Virus record (IMG/VR): IMGVR_UViG_3300034072_000552
Span: 1-52,534 of that record
From: a virus
DNA: 52,534 nucleotides
Strand: one strand, 5' to 3'
The translations under genes were made by a program, and so were the position numbers. The notes under the pieces were generated by a model. The model was not told the DNA's origin. It did not search any database and saw only the letters and a list, made by a program, of their open reading frames with translations. Shown here piece by piece: positions 29,708 through 38,603 of the stretch (its first letter is position 1; the number at the start of each line of letters is the position of its first letter).

Positions 29708-30873
29708 TGCAGTTTACGGACTCAGTTGCGATTTTAGGCACGCGCCGCCGGGAAGACGGCTATCTGGTTGCTGACGCACGGGTCGCCCGCACCGGCATTC
29801 AACAGTATCTCGGCAGTGAGCTGGGCCGCCCCGATCTCAAGGTTGTTGACGTCTATCGCCCCGCTGAGGAAGTCTTCAGCGAAGACACCATGAAGTCCTT
29901 CGCCTTCCGACCCATCACTGACGACCATCCGCCCGTCGCCGTTACGGCTGACAACTGGAAGGATTACGCCCGGGGCAACACGGACGGCGAAATCAAGCGT
30001 GACGGCGAGTTTGTCCGCGTCGGCCTAATGGTGGCTGACGGCGCTTCAATTCAGAAGGTGGAAGGCAACAAGCGAGAGCTGAGCGCCGGTTACACCTGCG
30101 ATTTGGTCTGGGAAGACGGCGTGACGCCGGAGGGCAAGCCCTATCAGGCCAAGCAAACCAAAATCAGAGCCAACCATGTCGCTATTGTTCAACGCGGTCG
30201 TGCTGGTTCGGATGTACGCATTGGAGACAGTGCGTCTCACTGGGGCACAGCCCCGATCATCGCGCAATACAAGGAGACACCCATGGGTACGCGCAATGTG
30301 ATGGTGGATGGGCTTTCCGTGGAAACCACGGATCAGGGTGCCCAGGCCATTGAAAAGCTGATCGGCGACCGCAAGCGGCTCGAAGACCAGCTGAACGAAA
30401 AGGACGGCAAGAACAAGAAGGACATGGAGGCCAAGGATGCGGCGATTTCCGCTCTTCAAGCCAAGCTTGACGATGCCACGTCCAAGGTTCTCACGTCTGA
30501 CGCTATCAGCAAGCTGGTGGCTGACCGCGTTGCCCTGGAAGCGAAGGCGGCGAAGATCACCCCGGACGTGAAGCCCGCCGGTCTTTCTGACGCTGACCTC
30601 AAGACGGCAGTTGTCAAGGCCAAGCTCGGCGACAAGCTCCCGTCTGAACGGATCGGCGATCAGGCGTACATTGACGCCCGCTTCGATATCCTTGCCGATG
30701 AGTCCGCTCAGACGCAGGACACCTTCCGTCAGGCCCGTCTGGGCGACGGTCGCCCGCATTCTCCCGCCGCCGGCAGTCCCATCGCCATGAACGACGCCCA
30801 GCGCGCTCGTCAGCAGGCGTTTGACGAGCTGCTCCACTTCGACCAGACCGGCGTTGAACGCGCCGCCAACTGA
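29707..30873 (+). CDS. DUF2213 prohead protease with C-terminal scaffold
   Basis: A 388-residue protein. The N-terminal ~185 residues match DUF2213 (RRREDGYLVADARVARTG, FRPITDDHPPVAVT, KRELSAGYTCDL, RANHVAIVQRGRAGSDVRIG), a herpes-protease-like prohead protease: H of DDHPP, S of LSAGY and H of NHVAIV form a plausible triad. The rest is a coiled coil (KLIGDRKRLEDQLNEKDGKN) typical of scaffolds. An internal AAGGAG precedes an in-frame ATG at 30283 that would make the scaffold alone (about 196 residues), as with lambda C/Nu3. Confidence 0.82.
   Translation: MQFTDSVAILGTRRREDGYLVADARVARTGIQQYLGSELGRPDLKVVDVYRPAEEVFSEDTMKSFAFRPITDDHPPVAVTADNWKDYARGNTDGEIKRDGEFVRVGLMVADGASIQKVEGNKRELSAGYTCDLVWEDGVTPEGKPYQAKQTKIRANHVAIVQRGRAGSDVRIGDSASHWGTAPIIAQYKETPMGTRNVMVDGLSVETTDQGAQAIEKLIGDRKRLEDQLNEKDGKNKKDMEAKDAAISALQAKLDDATSKVLTSDAISKLVADRVALEAKAAKITPDVKPAGLSDADLKTAVVKAKLGDKLPSERIGDQAYIDARFDILADESAQTQDTFRQARLGDGRPHSPAAGSPIAMNDAQRARQQAFDELLHFDQTGVERAAN
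30271..30285 (+). promoter_or_regulatory. Internal translation start for scaffold
   Basis: AAGGAG (30271-30276), six bases, ATG 30283, in frame at codon 193 of the DUF2213 gene, exactly where the protease domain ends and the coiled coil begins. Confidence 0.6.
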
Positions 30874-30883
30874 GGGTTGTGAA

Positions 30884-31336
30884 ATGCCGTATACTGAAAA
30901 CTACAACATCGACCCGGATGTGGCGCAGGAAGGTCAGGTTGCTGACACGTCTCCGGCCACGATCCTTTCGCGCACCGTTGACGCCGAAATCGGTTTCGGC
31001 AAGGCGGTCCAGAAGGGTGCCAAGCAGCACTCTGTGAAGGCTGCTCTTGACGCCGTTCACGGCATCACTGTCCGGTCTCAGGCCACTGGCGCTCGCGCCG
31101 CTTCGCCTGATGTTTATCCGGTCAACGATACGGCAGCAATTCTCACCCAAGGCCCGATCTGGGTCAAGGTGGACAGCACCGTGGTCGAAGGCGACGATGT
31201 CACCGTTACGGTGGCGACTGGTCTTTTCGGCACCAAGGCCGTCGATGCCGGCGTCATCGCGGTTCCCGGGGCAGTCTTCGACACCGGTGCCGCAGCGAAC
31301 GGGCTTGCCCGCATCCGCGTCAACCTGCCGCAGTAA
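30884..31336 (+). CDS. Head decoration / structural cement protein
   Basis: A 150-residue beta-rich protein (SQATGARAASPDVYPVNDTA, IWVKVDSTVVEGDDVTVTVA) of the capsid-cement type (DUF2190/gp24-like), directly before the major capsid gene. It likely binds the outer capsid surface and stabilises it. ATG 30884 follows the scaffold stop by ten bases. Confidence 0.7.
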   Translation: MPYTENYNIDPDVAQEGQVADTSPATILSRTVDAEIGFGKAVQKGAKQHSVKAALDAVHGITVRSQATGARAASPDVYPVNDTAAILTQGPIWVKVDSTVVEGDDVTVTVATGLFGTKAVDAGVIAVPGAVFDTGAAANGLARIRVNLPQ

Positions 31337-31348
31337 GGAGCGCAGAAC

Positions 31349-32287
31349 ATGTTCCAGCAGAACCAGCTTCAGATCGGCGATGCGATGCAGGCCAACCTTG
31401 GCTTCGTTGAATCGCAGACCGCCCACGTCGAAGCGGGCGTGTATCGCACCCGCTTCCCGGGCATCCGCTATCCGGGTCTGATCCCGGTTGACTACTCGGC
31501 CCCCGAGTGGATCAAAACAATCACCTACTACAGCATGGACATCAGCGGTCGCGCTGACTGGATCGCCGACCGCTCCAGCGATATCCCGGTTGTGGGCACC
31601 CGTCTGGCGCAGGATGAAACTGCGATCCAGATGGCGGGTATTGGCTATGATTACGGCCTTGAAGAGGTCAATCAGGCCCAGATGCTTGGCATGAACCTTC
31701 CCGGCGAAAAGGCCGCTGCGGCTCGTCTCATCTATGAGCGCACCGTGGACAATATCGCCTTCACCGGCGATACTGAAAAGGGCTGGAAGGGTCTCTATAA
31801 CAACACGTCAGTCACGGCAGTTGCCGCCGGATTTGATTGGGACACGGCCACGGAAGACCAGATTTTGCAGACTGTCAACGAGCTTCTGGGCGGGGTCTTC
31901 ACGGCCACCAACGAGATTGCCATGGCTGACACGCTGCTGCTGCCTTCTCTCAAGCTCCAGCAGATCGCTTCCAAGCGTCTGGGCGACGGCAACGGCTCGT
32001 TGACCATCCTCCAGTTCCTCCAGCAGGCAAACGTCTACACGGCGGAAACCGGCCAGCAGCTCCGTATTCGCGGCGCACGCGGCCTGAACACGGCAGGTGC
32101 CGGCGGCACAGCCCGCATGGTGGCCTACCGCAACAGCCCGGAAGTGCTCAAGATGCACATTCCGATGCGTCACCGGTTCCTCCCGGTCCAGGTTGTCGGC
32201 CTGACCTACAAGGTCCCCGGCATCTTCCGTCTGGGTCCGCTCGACATTCGACTGCCCAAGGAAGTGCGTTACAGCGACGGCATCTGA
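31349..32287 (+). CDS. Major capsid protein (DUF2184)
   Basis: A 312-residue protein matching the DUF2184 family of HK97-fold capsid proteins: PVDYSAPEWIKTITYYSMDI, GRADWIADRSSDIP, DYGLEEVNQAQMLG, FTGDTEKGWKGLYN and the C-terminal HIPMRHRFLPVQ. It forms the icosahedral shell. GGAG precedes ATG 31349. A hairpin at 32316-32337 follows, as often seen after capsid genes. Confidence 0.88.
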   Translation: MFQQNQLQIGDAMQANLGFVESQTAHVEAGVYRTRFPGIRYPGLIPVDYSAPEWIKTITYYSMDISGRADWIADRSSDIPVVGTRLAQDETAIQMAGIGYDYGLEEVNQAQMLGMNLPGEKAAAARLIYERTVDNIAFTGDTEKGWKGLYNNTSVTAVAAGFDWDTATEDQILQTVNELLGGVFTATNEIAMADTLLLPSLKLQQIASKRLGDGNGSLTILQFLQQANVYTAETGQQLRIRGARGLNTAGAGGTARMVAYRNSPEVLKMHIPMRHRFLPVQVVGLTYKVPGIFRLGPLDIRLPKEVRYSDGI

Positions 32288-32315
32288 GCGGCCTGAAAAG
32301 GCGCGCTGACCCTCT

Positions 32316-32337
32316 GCCCCGGCGTCAAACCCGGGGC
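32316..32337. terminator. Hairpin after capsid gene
   Basis: GCCCCGG (32316-32322) pairs with CCGGGGC (32331-32337), loop of eight bases, no T-run. Probably an attenuator or mRNA-stabilising stem that favours capsid expression over downstream genes. Confidence 0.45.
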
Positions 32338-32381
32338 TGAGGCAGCAGAAGTAAGCGGAACCCCTTAACGGAGGAATACCA

Positions 32382-32810
32382 GTGACCAAAGTTACCAACA
32401 AGCATGACGGCCTCATCAACATCCTGGGTGTCGACATCGCCCCCGGCAAGTCAGTCGAAATCGACACCAAGAAGTTTGATATGTGGGCCAAGGGCGGTCC
32501 CGCCAAGCAGTGGCTGAAGGCCGGTGTCGTCATCACTGACGCCAAGGTCGATCTGAAGGATGTCAAGGAACCGGAGACCGACCGCCAGAAGCTGGAGGCC
32601 CGTGCCACTGAGCTCGGCATCAGCTTCGACGCCGAAACGTCTGACGAAGACCTCACCAACGCCGTCGCCGAACAGGAAGAAAACAGCGCCGCCAATGAGC
32701 GAGAAAATCTCCTGAAGGAAGCTCGCGATTTGGGCCTCAACCCGAACGCCAACACCGGCACCGAGAAGCTCAAGAAGCTGATCGCTGACAAGAAGGCTCA
32801 GACCGCCTAA
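32382..32810 (+). CDS. Head protein with two HeH/SAP-like motifs
   Basis: A 142-residue protein starting at GTG (CGGAGG upstream). The C-terminal part holds two similar helix-extended loop-helix units (LEARATELGISFDAETSDED and LLKEARDLGLNPNANTGTEK), a HeH/SAP-like pattern. Such domains appear in head-completion proteins near the capsid gene and may contact DNA. Exact role unknown. Confidence 0.6.
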   Translation: MTKVTNKHDGLINILGVDIAPGKSVEIDTKKFDMWAKGGPAKQWLKAGVVITDAKVDLKDVKEPETDRQKLEARATELGISFDAETSDEDLTNAVAEQEENSAANERENLLKEARDLGLNPNANTGTEKLKKLIADKKAQTA

Positions 32811-33199
32811 TGGTTCAAGTGCCCACGGCATCGGAAGTCAAGGCCCGCTACCCCGAGTTTTCCGGGGTAGCGGACGCGCTTGTCACATCAGTGATTGCGG
32901 AAGCCTCGCCGATGGTCGATGACGATTGGGTGGAGACCGACCAGAAGCCGGCAATCATGGCCTTCACGGCCCACCTTCTCTCCATGGAAGGCTACCCGAA
33001 GCGCACTGACGGAGCCCCGCTGCCCCCGTCCGCTGGGCGGGAAGTCCTCATGCGCAAGGTCGGCGACGTTACCACGCAATACGCCCAAACAGCGGGCGCA
33101 ACCGGCTCCGGTTTGCTTTCGTCCCTGAGCCTAACGGTGTATGGCCGCAGGTTCGCTCAGCTGCTCAAGCTGAATGCCCCGGCTATCGGGCTGGTGTGA
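32810..33199 (+). CDS. DUF4054 head-tail adaptor
   Basis: A 129-residue protein with the DUF4054 pattern: ASEVKARYPEFSG, ASPMVDDDWVETDQKPAIMA, FTAHLLSMEG and a C-terminal GLLSSLSLTVYGRRFAQL. It corresponds to the adaptor ring that docks on the portal. One-base overlap with the upstream stop. Confidence 0.78.
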   Translation: MVQVPTASEVKARYPEFSGVADALVTSVIAEASPMVDDDWVETDQKPAIMAFTAHLLSMEGYPKRTDGAPLPPSAGREVLMRKVGDVTTQYAQTAGATGSGLLSSLSLTVYGRRFAQLLKLNAPAIGLV

Positions 33200-33200
33200 T

Positions 33201-33635
33201 GTGGTATCGGTTACGATCCGACGCAATCGCAACATCGAAATTCCCAAGACAATTTCAGGTCCCCGGCAAGTAAAGGTCGGCTTTCCCGCTGGGAAGGTCT
33301 CCACGGCTGTGGTTGATCGGGCTATCTGGAACCATTACGGCACCTCCCGGGGCATTCCTCCTCGCCCCTTCCTTCTGAACGCAATCCGCAACAATCGGGG
33401 TGAGTACCTCCGGTTTCTCAAGTCCTCCGGCGCGAAAATCCTGCGCGGGGAGATGACGCTGGAGACGGCGATGCGTCAGTTGGGCATCCTAGCCCAAGGG
33501 GACATTCAGGAGGAAATCACCAATCTGCGCGATCCGCCGAACGCGCCTAGCACGATCAAGCAGAAGGGTTCCGACAATCCCCTGATCGACACCGGGGAGA
33601 TGCGCAGCAAGGTAACTTGGCAGGTGAAACGCTGA
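33201..33635 (+). CDS. Neck/tail-completion protein (HK97 gp10-like)
   Basis: A 144-residue protein starting at GTG 33201. VGFPAGK, IWNHYGTSRGIPPRPFL and NPLIDTGEMRSKVTW are typical of the virion-morphogenesis/HK97 gp10-like neck proteins. It is likely part of the head-tail connector or tail terminator region. Gene order adaptor, gp10-like, next neck gene, terminator fits contractile-tail phages. Confidence 0.75.
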   Translation: MVSVTIRRNRNIEIPKTISGPRQVKVGFPAGKVSTAVVDRAIWNHYGTSRGIPPRPFLLNAIRNNRGEYLRFLKSSGAKILRGEMTLETAMRQLGILAQGDIQEEITNLRDPPNAPSTIKQKGSDNPLIDTGEMRSKVTWQVKR

Positions 33636-33967
33636 TGGACGTAGCCGAAGCAATTGACGACGAGGCCGTACCGGTCACTTTCAAGCCCCCGGCTGGGGCG
33701 ACCTACACCAAGGGAGGAGACGCCGTGCCCGGCGCTGCCCCTGCCCCAGTTCCCGGCATGGCCGCCATTCAGCCCTCCTCTGGGCGTATGCTCCAGGACC
33801 TTCCCGAAGGGCTCCGGGCTGAGGTTTCAATGGTTGGTTGGTCAAGAACCATGGTTGCCGTCAAGTGGGAAGTCGTTTATGGTGGCGAGACATTCCGGGT
33901 TGTCCACGTTTGGCCTCGCCCGGGAGACGGCTTTTGTAAGTTCGCCATGAAGAGGGTCGAAGGTTGA
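33635..33967 (+). CDS. Head-tail joining (neck) protein
   Basis: A 110-residue protein (MDVAEAIDDEAVPVTFKPPA...) with a Pro/Ala-rich stretch (GAAPAPVPGMAA) and a beta-rich end (WSRTMVAVKWEVVYGGETFR). Its place between gp10-like and terminator genes marks it as a head-closure or joining protein. I recognise no named family with certainty. Confidence 0.6.
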   Translation: MDVAEAIDDEAVPVTFKPPAGATYTKGGDAVPGAAPAPVPGMAAIQPSSGRMLQDLPEGLRAEVSMVGWSRTMVAVKWEVVYGGETFRVVHVWPRPGDGFCKFAMKRVEG

Positions 33968-34449
33968 ATAACAACGAGGTCCATACCCGCTTGAATGAGT
34001 GGCTGGTTGACCTTCTTGGTGTGACCATGATCAAGGACCGTCAGCAGGCTGACCGGCCTCCCAAGACCTACGGCATGACCGACCTCGCGAATTGGCGCAA
34101 TATTCACGACAACGTTGACGATATCGCCTATGCGGGGGAGGAGGAAGTTGTTGCCACCCCGATTTTCGAGATTGAGTGGACGTTCTTGTTGTTTCTTTAC
34201 GGTGCCCAAGGAGAGAACCTTGTGCGCCGCCTCCAGTCGGCGGTTCACTTGACCCAACTCCAGGAGCCCCTGCGGCCTGATCTCATTATTCATGAGGTCA
34301 GCGCCGCTAACAGTATTCCTGAGCTCGTGGGTGAAGATTGGGAACCCCGGACTCAGGTGAACATAGTCGTGCGCGGCAAGTCCAGCGATGGCTTCGTTAT
34401 CGATGTCATTGAGGAGTACGACTTCAACATCACAGGAGAAAGGGCCTGA
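33964..34449 (+). CDS. Tail terminator-like neck protein (LIC_12616 family)
   Basis: A 161-residue protein starting at TTG 33964, four-base overlap upstream. YGMTDLANWRNIHDN, the IEWTFLLFLYGAQGENLVRR strand-helix and VNIVVRGKSSDGFVIDVIEE match a family of phage neck/tail-terminator proteins placed just before the sheath gene. It probably caps the tail tube at the head-proximal end. Confidence 0.68.
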   Translation: MNNNEVHTRLNEWLVDLLGVTMIKDRQQADRPPKTYGMTDLANWRNIHDNVDDIAYAGEEEVVATPIFEIEWTFLLFLYGAQGENLVRRLQSAVHLTQLQEPLRPDLIIHEVSAANSIPELVGEDWEPRTQVNIVVRGKSSDGFVIDVIEEYDFNITGERA

Positions 34450-34451
34450 AC

Positions 34452-35606
34452 ATGGCAAAGCTTCCATACAGCCGTGTTGTGAACGTAAGCTTGTCGCGCA
34501 ACGACAACTTCCCGACGCGACGTGGTTTTGGCACGCAGCTCATCCTCACTCACACCTCTGTCGCCGGAGTGGTGGACGCAACTCACCGCACCAAGCTGTA
34601 CGCTTCCCTTGAGGAAGTTAAGACGGATTACCCCTCCAACACGACTGTTTACGCAGCGGCGCTTGCGGCCTTCTCGCAGAACCCGCGCCCCCCGCGCATT
34701 AAGGTCGGCTTCGCTGCCACCCCGACCGGCGCTGACGACGCGGCGAAGAAGGCTAACTTCATCGCCTCTCTGGACGCGATCCTGGACTATGACCAGAGCT
34801 GGTATATGGGCACGGTTGACAAGCCCATGCGCGATCAGCCCTACCTTGACGGCCTCGTTGAGTGGACTGAAGCTCAGCAGAAGATTGCTATGATCGATAG
34901 CAATGACGTCAAGCTTCAGGACCCGGCTGACACTACCAACATCGCCGCTCGCCACAAGGGTACGGTGGAGCGCACGGCGGTTTTCTATCACACCGACCCC
35001 GACGCTTATCTGGCCGGGTCTATGGCCGCTTACATGGCAACCCGCGTCTTTGATGACGCCGACAGCGCCTACACTCTGAAGTTCAGGAAGGCCCCCGGCA
35101 TCAACAACGTGAACATCGGTTCCGCTGCTGTGACCGCCGTCACCGGCTTTATTGAAGGGGTCGGACAAAGCGAAAGCTCGGGTCACTGCGCCAACACCTA
35201 CGTCGATATTGGCGATCAGAATTTCCTGGTTGAAGGTTCGATGCTGACGCAGAACGTCTTCGTGGATGAAGTCCACGCGACGGACTGGATCATTGCGCGC
35301 ACTGAAGAAGAGGCTCTGGCCTTGTTCCTCAACAACGCCCGCATTCCTTACACTGACCAGGGCATGCAGCAGCTTGCTTCCGTCCCCCGGGCTATCATGG
35401 CCCAGGCAGTTCGCGCCGGTCTCGTGGCCAAGGACCTCAACCCGGAAACGGGTGCTTACGAGGCTGCGGTTGAAATCACCGTGCCGTCTGTCTTCGACGT
35501 GCCGGAAAGCCAGCGCAAGGCTCGCATCGCCCCGGCTATCTCCGTCCGGTTCCGGTACGCTGGAGCCGTCCATTACACCACCATCAACTACACGATGACG
35601 TTCTAA
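34452..35606 (+). CDS. Contractile tail sheath protein (DUF3383)
   Basis: A 384-residue sheath subunit of the DUF3383 family: VVNVSLSRNDNFPTRRGFG at the N terminus, PPRIKVGFAAT, TAVFYHTDPDAYLAGSMAAY and KFRKAPGINNVNIG, ending in a beta-rich domain with VRFRYAGAVHYTTI. It forms the contractile layer around the tube, so the virion is a myovirus. The tube gene follows directly. Confidence 0.88.
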   Translation: MAKLPYSRVVNVSLSRNDNFPTRRGFGTQLILTHTSVAGVVDATHRTKLYASLEEVKTDYPSNTTVYAAALAAFSQNPRPPRIKVGFAATPTGADDAAKKANFIASLDAILDYDQSWYMGTVDKPMRDQPYLDGLVEWTEAQQKIAMIDSNDVKLQDPADTTNIAARHKGTVERTAVFYHTDPDAYLAGSMAAYMATRVFDDADSAYTLKFRKAPGINNVNIGSAAVTAVTGFIEGVGQSESSGHCANTYVDIGDQNFLVEGSMLTQNVFVDEVHATDWIIARTEEEALALFLNNARIPYTDQGMQQLASVPRAIMAQAVRAGLVAKDLNPETGAYEAAVEITVPSVFDVPESQRKARIAPAISVRFRYAGAVHYTTINYTMTF

Positions 35607-35619
35607 GGGAGCCCCGAAC

Positions 35620-36045
35620 ATGACCACCATCGCATATTCGATGCTCAATGTGGTGGCGACACTTGATGGTCGTCGCGTCATTGGGCTTATGGACGGCGAC
35701 AACGCAATTCAGGTGTCTCCGGGCGCAGATGTCGGTACTATGCTCATTGGAGCGGACGGCACGCCTCTGTTCAGCCAATCGGCTGATCGGTCGGCAACCA
35801 TCACCCTGCGTCTCAAGCCCAACAGCCCGACCCATCGTCAGCTGTTGGAAAAGTGGAGGGCGCAGCGGGCCGGCATCCTCCGTGGGTTCCCGTTCGATAT
35901 CATCGACAACGGGAACAACGAAGGCGGCACCGGCACTGATTGCTTTGTGCGTACCGCTCCTGATGACGCAAAGGGCACCAATGCGACGGTGCGTGAATGG
36001 GTTATCGTGACCGGCAACTGGACGCCCAACGTCACGACCCCGTAA
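35620..36045 (+). CDS. Tail tube protein (DUF3277)
   Basis: A 141-residue protein of the DUF3277 type: YSMLNVVATLDGRRVIGLMD, ADGTPLFSQSADRSATITLR and REWVIVTGNWTP. It forms the inner tube through which DNA passes. Position between sheath and tail chaperones is standard. Confidence 0.83.
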   Translation: MTTIAYSMLNVVATLDGRRVIGLMDGDNAIQVSPGADVGTMLIGADGTPLFSQSADRSATITLRLKPNSPTHRQLLEKWRAQRAGILRGFPFDIIDNGNNEGGTGTDCFVRTAPDDAKGTNATVREWVIVTGNWTPNVTTP

Positions 36046-36059
36046 AGCGAGGAGCGACA

Positions 36060-36509
36060 ATGGCTGAGAAGAAGATCAACGGCAAGACGTTTCGGGTTTC
36101 CCACGTCCTTGCCCGGGACGCAATCAAACTTCAGGTGCGACTGCTGAAGGTTATCGGGGGCGGCGTGGATCGTCTCCCGACGATCATGGCAGGCATGGGA
36201 AAGAAGGGCAAGGACGACCCGGAAGCCAAGGCCGCGTCCGACGCGGCTCTGGTCGCCGCGCTGGCCGATATCTTTGCCAAGTGCGATCCTGACGGTGTCG
36301 TTGATCTTCTCGACAACATTGCTGCCTTCGCTCAGGTCAACACCTCAAGCGGAGCTTGGAACGCGGTCGATATCGACCAGGATTTCACGTCCAGCAAGAA
36401 AGACCTGTATCCCTTCATCGGTTGGGTTTTGAAAGAGGTGCTCGGGGATTTTTTCTCAGACGTGCCGGGAGCTGGAGACCTTCGGAAGGCAGTGGGGCTG
36501 ACGGGCTAA
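36060..36509 (+). CDS. Tail assembly chaperone, short form (gpG-like)
   Basis: A 149-residue helical protein (MAEKKINGKTFRVSHVLARD...) in the position of tail assembly chaperone gpG, just before the tape measure. Ribosomes that do not slip at the heptamer 36449-36455 stop at 36509. The two forms would bind and guide the tape measure during tail assembly. Confidence 0.8.
   Translation: MAEKKINGKTFRVSHVLARDAIKLQVRLLKVIGGGVDRLPTIMAGMGKKGKDDPEAKAASDAALVAALADIFAKCDPDGVVDLLDNIAAFAQVNTSSGAWNAVDIDQDFTSSKKDLYPFIGWVLKEVLGDFFSDVPGAGDLRKAVGLTG
36449..36455 (+). other. -1 ribosomal frameshift site T TTT TTC
   Basis: In the zero frame of the 36060 gene the codons are GAT TTT TTC, so the heptamer T-TTT-TTC is in the correct X-XXY-YYZ phase for -1 slippage. 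The -1 frame is open from here to 36715. Confidence 0.75.
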
Positions 36510-36715
36510 CCCCGGAGGAGGTCCGGGCAGTAGCTCCGAACCTCAATTTTTGGTTGCTGAGGCCGGTACTGGCTGAGCCCCAGCTTTATACGCTACGTGA
36601 CCTTAGAGAGTGGGTCACCATCGCTGATGTTCTGGACGCCCACGAGATGCTTGATCTGAAGGCGGCTGAAGCAGAGAAGGTGAGAAAGGCCCGCGACAAA
36701 AATGGCAATCGCTGA
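36455..36715 (+). CDS. Tail assembly chaperone, frameshift extension (gpGT-like)
   Basis: The -1 frame after the slip gives 86 more residues (LRRAGSWRPSEG, then LTPEEVRAVAPNLNFWLL and a helical KAAEAEKVRKARDK end), so the fused protein is 132 + 86 = 218 residues. There is no good start codon or ribosome site for this frame alone, and its last 14 bases overlap the tape-measure start, exactly as in lambda-like gpG/gpGT pairs. Confidence 0.75.
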   Translation, partial: LRRAGSWRPSEGSGADGLTPEEVRAVAPNLNFWLLRPVLAEPQLYTLRDLREWVTIADVLDAHEMLDLKAAEAEKVRKARDKNGNR

Positions 36716-38603
36716 TGAGTTGATCGCCCTCCTGGGCTTTGAGTTGACCGGCGAGGACGCTGCGAAGCGTTACGAAAACACGTTGAAGCGTGTTGAGAAG
36801 ACTGCTGAAAAGGTCGGTGCGGCAATCGGAACCGGTATCAAGATCGCCGCTGCGGCCTCCGCAGCGGCTTTCACGTTTCTCGGCAAGTCGGTCATTGAGA
36901 CCTCAGCCCAATTCGAGACCTACCAAGCGACCCTGGAGACAATTGAGGGTAGCTCTGAGAAGGCGCGCCAGTCTCTGGACTGGATCGCCGATTTCGGCAA
37001 GAAGACCCCCTACGATGTCGCCCAAGTAACAGAGGCGTTCGTCAAGCTCAAGGCTTACGGCATCGATCCAATTGCCAACGACACGTTGCGCATCCTCGGT
37101 GACACCTCCTCTGCTATGGGGAAAGACCTCAACGCGGCTGTTGAGATGTTCGCTGACGCCTCCACCGGCGAGTTTGAGCGTCTGAAGGAATTTGGTATCA
37201 AGGCCAAGCAGGAAGGCGATAGCGTCACCTTCAACTGGACGAAGAACGGCAAGGAGCTCAGCAAGACCGTCAAGAAGAACGCAACCGAAATCCGTTCTTT
37301 CTTGCTGGAAACCATGGGAGACCGCTTCAACGGCGCGATGGATCGTCAGTCCAAGACCTTTAAGGGTATGACCTCCAATATCGGCGACAGCTGGATTGAC
37401 TTTCAGCGCCGGATCGGCGAAGCCGGTTTCTTCGAAAGCGTCAACAAGAAGCTTGAAGGTCTGATCAACACCATCGACCGGCTTGACAAGGAGGGCAAGC
37501 TTGACGAGTGGGCCAACGCCCTGAGCAAGACCCTGACTTGGTTCGCTAACGTGTTCTGGGCGGTCGGCGAACGGGTGGCTTCTGTCACCGGCTGGTTGAT
37601 TGACAACTTCGAAGCCTTGAAACCAGTTCTCACCGCTCTGGGGGTAGCGCTCGGCGCGCTTCTGGTCTGGGCCTTCCCGATCCTCTCAGCGTTCGTCGCT
37701 ATCGGGCTCGCGGTTGACGACCTCATCGCCTACCTTCAGGGCGGTGAAAGCGTTATTGGCGATTTCATCGAGTGGTGTAAGCAGCTCCCCAGCGTCTTGA
37801 TGGAGGCCGCATCGGCCTTTGGAACGTGGTTGTCCAACATCAACTGGGGTGACTTGGGTCGCCAAGCCGGTCAGTTGCTTGTGGACGGGATTGTGGGGCT
37901 CGTGGTCGGGTCCGTCTCGCTTCTCGGCATGTGGAAGCAGACCGTTCAGAGCGTCGATTGGGACGCCGTTAGCAACGTGATCACTGACGGCATCAAGGCG
38001 GGCTTCCTCGCGTGGGCTGATTGGGTTTACGGCTTCTGGGCAGGGGTCGGCCAGCGTATCAATGAATACGTGAAGCAGGGCTTCAACATTGATTTGATCG
38101 CCGAAGGAACCCGGCTCGGCAACGACCTTCTTGCTGGTCTTCAGTCCGTTGGTCAGGCGATCAAGGATTGGTTCCTGGGTCTCTTTCAGCTTCCAGAATG
38201 GGTTCAAAATCTTGGCTTCGGTCCTACCGATCCGAAGGTGGTCCCCGGGGCTCCCGTTACCGGAACCGGGGAAGCGACCCCGGCTGGACCCGAGACGCCT
38301 ATCAAGTTTGATCAGGACGCTTGGGACGCGAAAATGGAGCTTCAGCGTCAAGAGTGGGAGAACATGCTCAAAAACGCAAATGACAACATTCAAAAGTTGG
38401 CACCAGATACAGCCGTGGATGCTACGATCACGGACGCTCGCGCCGACAACCGGAGCTTCCCGCAGACGAACAACGTGACCGTCAACCAGACCGTTACACA
38501 GGCCACAGACGCGCCCAAGCAGGCGGCGCAAGCGACGGCAGGAGCCGTTCAGGGTGCCGTTGCTCAGCAGCGGTCTCAGATCGAAACGGAGCCGTCATTC
38601 TGA
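36702..38603 (+). CDS. Tape measure protein
   Basis: A 633-residue protein with the typical tape-measure layout: helical, Ala/Lys-rich N terminus, the tail-family segment ETYQATLETIEGSSEKARQS, membrane-like helices around residues 300-350 (VLTALGVALGALLVWAFPIL, FVAIGLAV), and a low-complexity Gln/Ala-rich C terminus. At about 0.15 nm per residue it predicts a tail of roughly 95 nm. It determines tail length and may reach the host inner membrane during infection. Confidence 0.88.
   Translation: MAIADELIALLGFELTGEDAAKRYENTLKRVEKTAEKVGAAIGTGIKIAAAASAAAFTFLGKSVIETSAQFETYQATLETIEGSSEKARQSLDWIADFGKKTPYDVAQVTEAFVKLKAYGIDPIANDTLRILGDTSSAMGKDLNAAVEMFADASTGEFERLKEFGIKAKQEGDSVTFNWTKNGKELSKTVKKNATEIRSFLLETMGDRFNGAMDRQSKTFKGMTSNIGDSWIDFQRRIGEAGFFESVNKKLEGLINTIDRLDKEGKLDEWANALSKTLTWFANVFWAVGERVASVTGWLIDNFEALKPVLTALGVALGALLVWAFPILSAFVAIGLAVDDLIAYLQGGESVIGDFIEWCKQLPSVLMEAASAFGTWLSNINWGDLGRQAGQLLVDGIVGLVVGSVSLLGMWKQTVQSVDWDAVSNVITDGIKAGFLAWADWVYGFWAGVGQRINEYVKQGFNIDLIAEGTRLGNDLLAGLQSVGQAIKDWFLGLFQLPEWVQNLGFGPTDPKVVPGAPVTGTGEATPAGPETPIKFDQDAWDAKMELQRQEWENMLKNANDNIQKLAPDTAVDATITDARADNRSFPQTNNVTVNQTVTQATDAPKQAAQATAGAVQGAVAQQRSQIETEPSF

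Noticed and set aside
34353-35702. Long minus-strand frame of 449 codons opposite the tail sheath gene
   Set aside because: It mirrors a clearly recognisable sheath gene in a GC-rich codon pattern. No ribosome site, family or minus-strand neighbour supports it.
36356-36715. Independent gene in the -1 frame of the tail chaperone region
   Set aside because: No ribosome site or plausible start; the frame is better explained as the frameshift extension after T TTT TTC.
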